NCBI GenBank assembly: GCA_949825025.1
Contig: OX463780.1
Location: forward strand, 14,357,480 to 14,421,479
DNA: 64,000 nucleotides
Direction of reading: 5' to 3'
DNA from: Siphlonurus alternatus
Taxonomy: Eukaryota; Arthropoda; Insecta; Ephemeroptera; Siphlonuridae
This document shows, in pieces, positions 26,901 through 39,000 of the stretch. The position numbers and the translations under genes are program-made. Every line of letters begins with the position of its first letter. Position 1 is the stretch's first letter. The notes under the pieces were generated by a model. The model saw only the letters and a program-made list of their open reading frames with translations, did not search any database and had not been told where the DNA came from.

Positions 26901-29900
26901 TCCCCGACGAGAAGTTTTATTTCGGGGTTTGCTCCTTTAAATTTGCTCATTTCTAAAAATGCCCAACTCGAAAAAAGCCACCCCGACGAGAATTTTTATT
27001 TCGGGCTTTGCTCACTGTTTTGATCATTTCTAGAAGTGCAAATGAAAAATAATAGCTAGAAATTGCGCCGTATTATAGCAATAAATAATAAAATAATGTA
27101 AATTTAATAATATTTTAATTATATCACTTTTTTAATTTATTGATAAACATACAAATTTAACATTAATAGCGTGTATAGTATTTTTTTTTATTAAAACATT
27201 TCTTTCTGTATTATTCAAGTCATATTGAAAAAATACGATTTTTTCACACTGAGAGACACTTTCAATTTTTTTATTATTATCATTTTTTATAATTAAAGGT
27301 ATGATTACAATTTATATACTCTAGCAATGAATTCCAGGTAGCAGATGAACAATTTCTAAGTTCAGATGACGTACCACACATGACAAAGAAAAGAGTGTCT
27401 CAGATCAGCAGCAGCATTAGCAAATTCAAAGCAAGGTTTTGTGTTTTGCAACGCAACTATAAGAAAGGTTGTCAATCTAAAACATGTTGTGCAAAGAAAA
27501 AGTTTAGATGAAATTTATAATGCCATGATAGTAATCCCTGCAAAAATAAGTCAAGTTCAGGTAATAATAAGATCAGGTAATAATCAGGTATAATATTTAT
27601 TTATTTTAAATTAATAGGTTTGGTACTATCTTGAGGAGCTCTGTGCTTCTTAGCAAGTTCTGTAAATTAAGTTAAAAAGATTTTATAATATATCAGCTGT
27701 AAAAAAAAAAAAAAATTAAATTAACTAACATAAAATATTAATATAAAAAGTGTGACAAAATCGTATTTTTCAGTATGACTTGAATAAAACAGAAAGAAAT
27801 ATTTTAATAAAAAAATAATCTACACGCTAATGCTAAATTTGTATTTTTGTTACTTAATTAAAAAAGCGATGTATGTAATTAAAATATTATTAAATTCACA
27901 ATATTTTATCATTTTAATTATTTATTACAAATTATTACTATAATACGGCACAATTTCCAATTATTATTTTTCACTTTGCTTTGAGCACTTCTAGAAATGA
28001 TCAAAACAGTGAGCAAAAAGCCCGAAATAAAACTTCTCGTCAGGGTTTGTATTTTTTGAGTTGAGCACTTCTAGAAATGATCAAATTTAAATGAGTAAAT
28101 TTAAGCCCGAAATAAAACTTCTCGTCGGGGTTTGCTTTTTCCGATTTGAGCACTTCTAGAAATGGTCAAATTTAAATGAGTAAATTTAAGCCCGAAATAA
28201 AACTTCTCGTCGGGGTTTCTTTTTTTCGATTTGAGCACTTCTAGAAATGTTCAAATTTATATGAGCAAAGCCCAAAATATTTGTTAATTTCGGGCTTTGC
28301 TCAAGTCGCTAGGGGCACACCTAGATGTGCGCATTGAATTCGGGCTTTGGTGCCAACACATATAAATAGAAAAGGAAGGAATAAATAAGAAAATAAATAG
28401 AACAAAAAGTAAATTAAGTTTCTTCAGGAGGGGTACACATGCTACGTTAAGTGTTCACGGCACCTATAGCACCAGGGGACCAAAAACAATAAAAAATATT
28501 GCAGTTTTAATTTTTAGACCTATATACCAATCGAATCAAAATTAAAAAATTACACTAAAAAAACTTACTTAAATTTTTTTTTAAAGTAAAAAATTATATA
28601 GGGACGATTTTGAAAATTTTTGGTTAAAAAAAATCTAAAAAAAATGCAATAAACACTTATAATTAACATGCATAAAATGTATCGTATCAAAATATATTAC
28701 ACATTAATTTTAATTTGATATGAATGATATATGATAAATTAATGCAAAATGTATTGGCCTAACGTTACTAACTTCCTTCTTTAATACGACGCGTGTGACG
28801 TCAGACAAACGACAGAAAAACAGACTTTATAAATAAAGTCAACTTCCCCTCCCGTGTTGGTCACCCACCCCTCTCCACTTAACAAGGGGGTATTTCGTCC
28901 GGGGGTATTTCGTCCGGGAGTATTTCGTCCGGGGATATTTCGTCCGGGAGTATTTCGTCCGGGGGTATTTCGTCCGGTCCGGGCGGGGATATTTGGTCCG
29001 GGGGTATTTCGTCCGGGGGTATTTGGTCCGCTTACCGGCCGGACCTGCTTCCTGTTTGCCTTGCAACTGCTTGCAAACCTGGAATATGATGAATATACTG
29101 AGAACAACCTGCTGCTTGTTGTATGCAATGCATAAAGCAACATATGTCATAGAGATTATTTGCATTGCAGGGTTTTGTTTGTGATATTTTGAAAAAGGTG
29201 TGTATAAAATACTGCAATGTATGATAAATTGATCAAAATCTTGCAAGATCTTGTGCAAGATTTGCTAAATTTCTATAGGAAATGTCTTGAACAAGAACTT
29301 TCTAGATTTGTGCCTTATTTTATTGACGAATTTCTTTGTTTTTGACCCCCAGGTTCCACCGAGCCTAGCTGAAGGAGAAAATACATAGCATGGCCCGCGG
29401 AGTAAAAGAATTATTGAACGGAGAGGTGGAAGGAAGCAAGATGATGAACATATATCCATACAGAAATGAAACCATGCATCATGAGACTTCCTTATTTAAC
29501 GAAAACTAGCTGCAACTAACAGAATACTAACTTTGTTTGTTTGTTTTTTTTCAGTACGTTATGTTGGCCATGTGACTCGGAGATTGCTACTTGGAATTGC
29601 CGCTACATTACTGACCCAACATGGCTGCCTTTCAACGGATTGAAACCAACCGACAGCATTGCACAAGATCTTGCGCAATTATTTTGATCTTGAGCAAATA
29701 TTATCTTGACAAGTTCGTGCAAGATCTTGAGCAAGATACTATCACAAGATCTTGAGCAAATATTATCTTGCGCAAGATAAAATCACAAGATCTTGAGCAA
29801 ATAATATCTTGCAAGATCTTGCAAGATCTTTCCCAAGATCTTGCACAAGATCTTGTAAGATCTTGCAAGATCTTGAGCAAGATGCTGTCACAAGATCTTG

Positions 29901-32900
29901 AGCAAATATTATCTTGAGCAAGATAATATCACAAGATCTTGAGCAAATATTATCTTGCAAGATCTTGCAAGATCTTTCCCAAGATCTTGCACAAGATCTT
30001 GCAAGATCTTGCAAGATCTTGAGCAAGATGCTGTTACAAGATCTTGAGCAAATATTATCTTGAGCAAGATAATATCACAAGATCTTGAGCAAATATTATC
30101 TTGCAAGATCTTGCAAGATCTTTCCCAAGATCTTGCACAAGATCTTGCAAGATCTTGCAAGATCTTGAGCAAGATGCTGTTACAAAATCTTGAGCAAATA
30201 TTATCTTGAGCAAGATAATATCACAAGATCTTGAGCAAATATTATCTTGCAAGATCTTGCAAGATCTTTCCCAAGATCTTGCACAAGATCTTGCAAGATC
30301 TTGCAAGATCTTAAGCAAGATAACAATTGCTCAAGATATTGTGATATGTCTTGCTCAAGATCTTACTTAAGATCTTGCAAGATCTTGCAAGATCTTGTGC
30401 AAGATCTTGGGAAAGATCTTGCAAGATCTTGCAAGATTATCATGAGCATAATCTTGCCAAGATCTTACAAGATCTTGGCTCAAGATTTTTGAGCAGGGCC
30501 CTAATTTTTGTTTTTGAAATTTTGATTTTTTTCCCGGAAATTTGGGTATGTGAAGTTCCGCTTGGTATCCTTGTTTTTTATGCTTACGACGGGCATAACT
30601 TTTTTTCTATGGCAGCTATCTACAAATTTCTTATACTTTTTTGATGCCAAGAATATGCTCTTTTTGGGAAAAAATACTGCATTTTTGTGAATATCATTAA
30701 TTTTTCCGGTTTTTTTTTCAAAACAGGACATTTTCAAAAAAAAAAAAACTCCACTTTTTTTTTTCTTTAAATTCGAGTTTTCAATAAAGGACAATGTTAA
30801 TTAAAATAAAATGCAAAGTTTACGAGGTGCAATTCATAACTTTTTTTCTATGAATTTTTTAAGTTGACACTCTCGCTCCTCCCTCGAACGTGCGGCTAAT
30901 CGCGCGTTTGCCACCCGGCGCGGCCGATGCTGCTGCAGCAGTACATAGTAGTTCCTTTGTTCTTTCAGTGATTTTCATAGATATAGAACCTTGGAGATGC
31001 ATATACAGTTCATCCAATATAAAATTACGACCGGAAGTGGCAGCATTTTGGCCTTACTAAACACATTGCATTATAATATTGAACTTTCTAATATTATATT
31101 TTCTCCCTTTAAATTTTGAGATTAATCAAAATATAAAAAAATAAGATGACGAAAGGAATTGATCCTGACACTTCCGAGAATAATCAACATTCGATAAACT
31201 GTACAGTAGAATTAATAAACGGCCGAGAAGCTTTGCTTTTGCCATCAAATTTTACCGACTTTTTACAAGCAGTGTTGTGAAATAATTATTACTCTTCTAG
31301 CAAGAGAGAAATTTTACTGGTTTACAATTCATCGATGTAATGTATTAATTAAGTAACAAACTATTAATTTTTATTCGACATTGATAATCATTATGTGGCA
31401 CAAATAAATAGGGCAGGTATTATTTTTTTTACAAGATTACAACCCCATGAGCTTGGAGCTCGAGCATGCAGGTTATGGGTATAAAACTATAAAGGATAAA
31501 GGAGGGAATGGATGATGGCCAAGGCCTGTTACGTGTCCTAGTATTCACTGAGAAGAGACTGAGGGAACCGTGGAAAACGAAAACCTCCAGTCAGAACAAA
31601 GACTTCTATTTTTCTTATCAATGGATCTACTGATGATGTCCAATGCCTATGGAACCACATATAAATGCTCACTGCACTGGATGGAAAGCTATATATTTGA
31701 ATTTACCCCAGGGAGGGAGTCACGTAATTTTTACTTCAAACTTCAAACGGTCACCTTCAACGTACTACAACGCTTGATGTAGATTGAAGATACATGTAGG
31801 AGTGCAGAATTATAATCCATTATCTCTATTATATGTGCTGCATAATGATTATCAATGTCGAATAAAAAATTAATAGTTTGTTACTTAATTAATACATTAC
31901 ATCGATGAATTGTAAACCAGTAAAATTTCTCTCTTGCTAGAAGAGTAATAATTATTTCACAACACTGCTTGTAAAAAGTCGGTAAAATTTGATGGCAAAA
32001 GCAAAGCTTCTCGGCCGTTTATTAATTCTACTGTACAGTTTATCGAATGTTGATTATTCTCGGAAGTGTCAGGATCAATTCCTTTCGTCATCTTATTTTT
32101 TTATATTTTGATTAATCTCAAAATTTAAAGGGAGAAAATATAATATTAGAAAGTTCAATATTATAATGCAATGTGTTTAGTAAGGCCAAAATGCTGCCAC
32201 TTCCGGTCGTAATTTTATATTGGATGAACTGTATATGCATCTCCAAGGTTCTATATCTATGAAAATCACTGAAAGAACAAAGGAACTACTATGTACTGCT
32301 GCAGCAGCATCGGCCGCGCCGGGTGGCAAACGCGCGATTAGCCGCACGTTCGAGGGAGGAGCGAGAGTGTCAACTTAAAAAATTCATAGAAAAAAAGTTA
32401 TGAATTGCACCTCGTAAACTTTGCATTTTATTTTAATTAACATTGTCCTTTATTGAAAACTCGAATTTAAAGAAAAAAAAAAGTGGAGTTTTTTTTTTTT
32501 TTGAAAATGTCCTGTTTTGAAAAAAAAAAACCGGAAAAATGAATGATATTCACAAAAATGCAGTATTTTTTCCCAAAAAGAGCATATTCTTGGCATCAAA
32601 AAAGTATAAGAAATTTGTAGATAGCTGCCATAGAAAAAAAGTTATGCCCGTCGTAAGCATAAAAAACAAGGATACCAAGCGGAACTTCACATACCCAAAT
32701 TTCCGGGAAAAAATCAAAATTTCAAAAACAAAAATTAGGGTATTCTTTGATGAGGTGACATGTCCATCATATATAAGTTTCATGGATTTTTGAAGACCAC
32801 TTTGTTTTTCACTATTTTTTTTGGTGTACTTTGGGCCATTGGCCTTATTGACGGAAACCGGAAATGGAGCTATTGAATCTGCTCAAACCATAAGCGATTA

Positions 32901-33038
32901 AGTTTTAGAGCATTCTCGAAATTTTAAAATTTATTTCATTCGATTCTGTCTGACGGAAATTTCCAATGACTTTAGTAGTAACTGAGGTCAATCGTTAAAT
33001 AATTTAATGAAAGTTATAAGGAGGTAAATTTTGACATG

Positions 33039-33071
<33 letters not shown>

Positions 33072-36000
33072 GGATACACCCCTAAGAGCTTACAGCTCGC
33101 GGCGGGGTACTGGGTAGGGATAAGGTAAGGAACGGATAGTGGCCACGGCCTGCATGCTTCCGCGTCCCAGCATTCGCTGAGGTGAGACTGAGGAAACCGT
33201 GGAAAACCTCAGTCAGGACGGACACCTCTACTTTTTCTCAATGGACCAAAGCAATGTCCAAAGCCTGGGGAACCACACACAAGTGCATCACTACACTGGG
33301 TGGAAAGCGAGACGAATTTACCCCAGGGAGGGAGCAGCGTATTTTTTACTTCAAACGGTCGCCCGTCCAAGTACTAACCACGCTCGACGTAGCCTGACTT
33401 CAGTGATCTAACGAGAACCGATCAATGCACTGCGCCACGTTCGACCTCTAATTTTAAAAACCAAACAAATTCTGTTTCTTATAATAATGGCTGTTACAGT
33501 GTGTTTACTTTGCAAAAATAACTTACATAGTCTTCTTAATGTGTAGTTATTTTAAAGAGAATTTAAAATTATGTCTCACAAAACTATAGTGTTTTAAGCC
33601 ATAAATAAATTGAAGATAGGTGTATTACTGTATATTTTTTTCTATATAAAAAAGTCGAGACAAAATTTGAAAGTTTCTTTTGTAGTTTTGACAAGCTCTT
33701 GATAAAAAAAACTTGGCAAGTTTTCTATTGAATAATATTATATTGTGTTTAACTTTTTATTTATGAAGAACACAATGAAGTACTTAGTGGTAATTTCTCT
33801 TTGTTTTGTTTTTATCAAAGTTGCTGAACTGTAAGCAGAATATGCAAAGCAACAAAGGAAAACAAACTTCTGAACAAATATTTTATATTTCAGCCAAATA
33901 CAAACATGTTTAACATTATTTCTCTTTATCTTTATTAGTAAAAAAAGATACTTCATTTTGCATAATTATAGCTCCTTTCACTTTTTATTAATTATCATAT
34001 GTACGTACAAATATCAGGTGAATTATTTTATTTTTTTTTTACTCAGCTGGTTTCAGAAAAAAGGAAAGCAATTGCAAATAAATTCATAGTATTTTATAAA
34101 TGTCTGACTAATTAAAAATTATTAATTAATAAATTAATAACGCCTCGATACAACTTTTACGGTGAAGTGATTATAATAATGATAAGTATACTACGATAGT
34201 ACGATACTATTCATTTTTTATTTTGGATTAATCAATATCATGTTCGAAAACAAATTTAGGCTTATTGATACATTCCATTAGTTTATACACGGTTGCATTC
34301 TATTTTAAGCAGTATGCATTGAACACAATTTTTCATATTTTGCTCGTCATGCTGACGTAAATAAGGCATTGATTGAGTGACAGTTTTAATGGTTTCATAT
34401 TTCAAACTTTAGCTTTGTAGAAATGAATTTTGATAATAAAATAAGATCTAATCTAATGAAAATGTATAATCATATTTTGAGCTCTATAAATGTGACAATT
34501 TTTGCTTATAGTATTTTCCTATTTTTATGTTTCAATGGAGTATTTTTTATTTCAAAAATGGATAGAAGGTGCAAAGTTATGCTATTCTGAATTTTTTTAG
34601 AGTCCGGGAACTATTTTTCAAAAATTATTGCAAGTATAGAGAGAGTGACTCTCTTAATAAAAGGATAGGACCTATAATAAAAGGAACGTGGGTTCAAACC
34701 CGACCTTGGTAAAACTTTTTAGCAATTTTAAAATTTTGGGCTTTAAGAAATCTGAAAAAAAAAAATCAGAGTTGCATAACTTTGCATCCTCTATCCATTT
34801 TTGCAATTACAAATTTTGAGGTCGATACACTATTGGTGCTAATTTAAACGTGAAGAATTTGCCTTGATCAAATGACCTCTCCTCCGTTCTACTGGTGCTT
34901 ACCTTGAAGATGTCGAGGTGCAGTCCACGCTCCTTGTCCCAGGCCATCAGTCGATGGTGGCTGAAGATTTGCACGCACTGTGACGTCATCCCGCTCTGCA
35001 GGAAGCTGCACGACAGTCCGGGCTCACTGAAACATCATGACGTCACTAAACAGGTACCAAGGAAGTCAAGTTTTTACTTTAAAATGGACAAATTGAATGA
35101 CATTTTTACTGCATTTTAGGACCTTGATGTATTTACGCGATGACAATTTTTTAACCTTTATTTGACCTAAAATTCTATAAAATCTTTAAAAAAGTCGTCA
35201 TATTATTATAGCTACGTAAATATTTAACACACGCAGCAATATTAGGGAGAGGAGTTACATGACTATCACGTCACAGCACTTTTTCCCTTCAATTTTGATG
35301 ATGTTTGAGGCAAATCAGAAAAAATTGACAATAAACAATTCGAGGTCCTTTCTCCTATATATATGTGATATTCAGTACAGTACGCCGCGGCGGAAGTGGC
35401 TTCCTCAACAATGCAACGTGCATTTTTGAGGAAGCCACTTTCGCCGCGGCGTACTGTACAGTTCTTAAAGTTAAAAATTGTAATACATGCATTAGAATCT
35501 TACCTATGATTTCCAATTTTTAACTTTAAGAATTGTACATAATTATATATACTGTATATTTTATATTATATGCAATAGAAAAAAATGCAATTAGTCCATC
35601 GCATCGTATTGTTGCAATGCCTGTTTGCTTGCTTAATTTTTAAAATGAAAATGAATGTAGTTATCATATCAAGAGTTCAGTAGTTCATATTTACACTTCA
35701 ACACATAAACTTAACTATGTCTAGAAAATGTCCTCGTATGTAATACGCAAATCAATTATTGAGAATATTTTCATTTTAGAATTCGAAATAAAGAACTAGG
35801 TCTCCCAAGGTGACAAAATCAACAAAATGTTTAAGCTTTCAAATACATATTTTAGCTATAGAATATATGTTTGAAACGTGATAAAAAATACAACTTGGAA
35901 ATGTTCTCAATGTGCTAATAATTCACCCTATATAAAACGTGAACTTGATGGTGAAATTTCAAGCAACGTTTTTGAATATTCTCCAAGATAAGATTCTTTT

Positions 36001-39000
36001 TTATGTTTTTTTTTTTTTTTTTTTTTTTTTTTTTGTAATAAAATTTTGTACGATAATATCAAAAATAAATGTTTATATTCCTTGTAAGGTTTCTTAAAGC
36101 AATTTTACGGTAGCAAAATTATATGAAAATTGAACCAAGTTTGAACTAAGAAACTTATATTTAGCTCTTTATCAATTCAACGTTTTTTTCTCAGCACAAG
36201 ACGCTAATGTGAATAAGCATTTTCCACTGTAATTTATTTATTTTTAATAAACAGTAACCTAATAAAAAAAAACTACCATTTTAATGAATTTTTCTTAATC
36301 TCTGTACAAATTTTATTTATAATGAAGTTCGTAGCACGGTTAAAGAATTTTTCATTAAAACTGCTATTAAAACATGATAATTGTATAAGCGAAGGAGGAA
36401 AATTATGCCATTTTAAAAGTGTTATTCCTTCCTTGATATAGGTCTGCTGATGTTTACTCTGTCTAAAGCAGGGAGTGTCACCTTTCTGCTACACTGCGTT
36501 ACATTTAATTAGGTTTTCGTCGTGTTTGTAATGTCTTCGGTCATTGGTTGGCAGTTTGCAACGAAGAATCTAACTGGCCAAATATAAGCCGAATAATTCC
36601 GAACATCTCCGACCATGGATGACGTCCAGTGGTAACTTGATTGGTAGCTAACTTAGCAGGAGAAGTGAACTAAATTCAGAAATAATGTCATCCTATATTT
36701 TAATATACCTCAAGAAATAAGATTTGCCTGAATCAATAACATCCCTAGCTGTACTCCTTGTAAACAAATAAGATATAAAAGTGGTGCAAAAAGGCCAAAC
36801 TAAAACATAATCAGACGTGGTCGCAGTTAAACTCATTTGCAGCGACTACGATTTATTATGATTTATCATGCAAGTATGTGGAAAATCAAATTAGCTTTTT
36901 TTAATGGTATATTTTAATTAAATTTTATAAAATTTAAATTGCATTGCTAACAACATGCTCTAAAAATATCCCATCACATTTTAATCGAATTTCACAAAAA
37001 AATATCACAATATATTGTCCGTCAATATACCATCAGCCGCTGTCAGCACAAGGAACAATCTTGCTTGCTCTTTGTCTACAACTCTACGTACACACTCACG
37101 GGAAATATAATACGACAAAAAATATCTTACCGTAGCTTCAATTCGTTTAGTATGGAAGAAAGAAAATCCAATTTTCTGCATAAAGCTTTTATAAATTTAA
37201 GTATATTATATAGATACAAAAAAATCGAATACTTTTCATAAGGAAAATTAAGTTTGCAACGTTTTTTATTAAAGCTTTATTAGAGGTGTAATGTCCCCCC
37301 CCCCTTACTGATTAAATTTTCCGAGGTATATCATCAGTAATTCCTGCTTTGAAAAAGATAAAACAAACTTAAAATTATTTAACATGATAATGCAAAATTG
37401 GTTTTGGTTAGGTGCTTGCTTAAAAGGATCTTGATATTGTTTTTGCCGCTGATAACTAACTTATATAAAATAAATAAACAAATGCCACGCTAAGAATGAA
37501 ATTTCATGTCTATTTCAAATGTAACTCAAACACAATGAGACTTTTTCTTAGGGAGTGCCGCCCGTGACGTCATCAAAATGGACTTTCAATAATTTTTTAA
37601 AAATAGTTCACGGTCTCAGAAAAGTCTGAAAAAATTCACAGTACCATATTTTTACCCCTTCTTTCGATTAAACCACTAAAATGTTCACATTCTAATATCT
37701 CATTTATATCATTCTACATCGTTCAATGTATTTTTAACCTTTTTTGTTTTATTTTATGTTTGTTGTGTTGCCATTTTAACAACGTAGCTTATTTTTCAGA
37801 TCATTTAGATCATTATATGAGTTGCCTAGTTTCAAAACTGGCAATATGCATTTTCAACTAATTGTAAGATCAAAAACCTAAATTTTTTACCAGGAAATTA
37901 ACCCTTACTGAAAATGCATATTGCTGGTTTTGGAACTAGGCAACTCATATTTGGGATACTTTTCACATTCCAAATTCCCCATTAAGCAGTAATTTTTAAT
38001 ATTTTATTTCTTTTTAGTGTACAATTACATTTTCAATTGTATTACATAACATATTTTTTTTTGTGAATATATTGAATTATTTGCTCAATTAACATTTATT
38101 ATTGTTAACTATATTTTTTTTTCAATATAAACCAATAGCTCAAACAATACCGATTTTGAATTTACTGTAATCCGAACTTTTATATTCAAAAGAATTGAAA
38201 GTACGTATTGAATATAAAAAAAATGAATGATATTAAATTTATTGTATAGAGAATTGAAGAAATTGTAAAGGAGGCTATATTATATTACATGAAAAAGTTT
38301 GTACTTGATACCGTAAGCTGATAAAGTATACGAGGGGCTTGTATCGAAGTGTGGAGCGATCGAACCCTTTCAGACGTTCTTATTTATCTCATCCCTATTT
38401 TTGTCTCAATCTAGAGCTCTTCATGCAATACAATCCCAGCTGTAATTGTCAATTGAAATAAATCTCTGAGAGAGGTAGATCTCAATAAAATTCTGCAATC
38501 ACCTCGCGCTTTACAGTACACCATACTATGATGTGTTATGTATTTCTTGAGGAGTATATCCTGTTAAAAAACGCTTTTTCTTGAAGAAATTTAGAAAAAC
38601 TCAACACGTAGATGAAATCTCTATGTGCATGGTTATAAATATAATATTATATTACTTTTTAGTATTCCACCCTTTCAATCTTTAGATTGGAATATGGGAC
38701 ACGTATGTAGTGACCTATATATTATTAAATACCTATTCATGTAAGTAGAATATTTCACTGTATACTATAGCATACTGAGCAGGTAATACACAGGAAGCAA
38801 ATAGTTTTATGTAAGAAATGGAAGGTAATTTACTCAACACATATTCGTAAGGAAAGTGCATTAAAAAATACTTTAAGGTGAAAATAATATCTAGATTTTA
38901 GGAAGAAACTGTTATAGAAATGCAATTTATTTTCAAGTGAAATCTTTATAATTAAATTGTAGCAAGGAAAGTAAATATTCTACATCCGGGAGTAATTTTT

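Larger units (their letters stand above)
23366..30498. mobile_element. 7.1-kb non-autonomous element with palindromic satellite arrays
   Basis: The ends are perfect inverted repeats of 21 bases: C followed by CCTGCTCAAAAATCTTGAGC. The undisturbed right arm of the outer element (near 32740) shows the empty target as ATACCCTAA. Here it reads ATACC, element, CCCTAA, so a 2-3 bp C-rich duplication is implied. Inside are a 142-bp-period array (23400-25810), unique sequence, a fold-back insertion (26324-29036), more unique sequence, and a 146-bp-period array (29640-30490). No transposase is recognised. The superfamily is unknown. Confidence 0.8.
23133..32994. mobile_element. TTAA-flanked long-inverted-repeat element (outer element of the nest)
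   Basis: The ends read GGATTGACCTCAGTT on the left and, reversed, CGATTGACCTCAGTT on the right, each bordered by TTAA (23129-23132 and 32995-32998). The main arms, 30499-31403 and 31838-32742, are ~905 bp and nearly identical in inverted orientation. The pairing continues from 23362 leftwards to about 23262 with 32743-32842. The left arm is thus split by the 7.1-kb insertion 23366-30498. The centre (31404-31837) contains a decayed SINE. No transposase gene is visible. Long near-perfect arms could fold into a hairpin RNA. Confidence 0.8.
17738..34902 (-). other. NT1 intron 8 (17.2 kb), packed with nested mobile elements
   Basis: This intron runs from donor AAG|GTAAGC at 34902 to acceptor CTGCAG at 17738 and interrupts the cystine knot. 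It holds a TTAA-flanked MITE, two fold-back elements, three 5S-derived SINE copies, a long-inverted-repeat element, a satellite-bearing 7.1-kb element and long (TA)n runs. The parts are described separately. Confidence 0.9.

Noticed and set aside
29763..30318. Repeated 87-residue open frames (LKILQDLARSCARSW...)
   Set aside because: They are translations of the CAAGATCTTG array with a 146-bp period and do not resemble a real protein.
30501..32793. Matching ~80-97-residue frames on opposite strands (KYKKFVDSCHRKK...)
   Set aside because: They are the two inverted arms of the TTAA-flanked element read in opposite directions, AT-rich and without family resemblance.
34675..34725. tRNA-like B box (GGTTCAAACC)
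   Set aside because: No matching A box or cloverleaf could be drawn. It lies inside a MITE.
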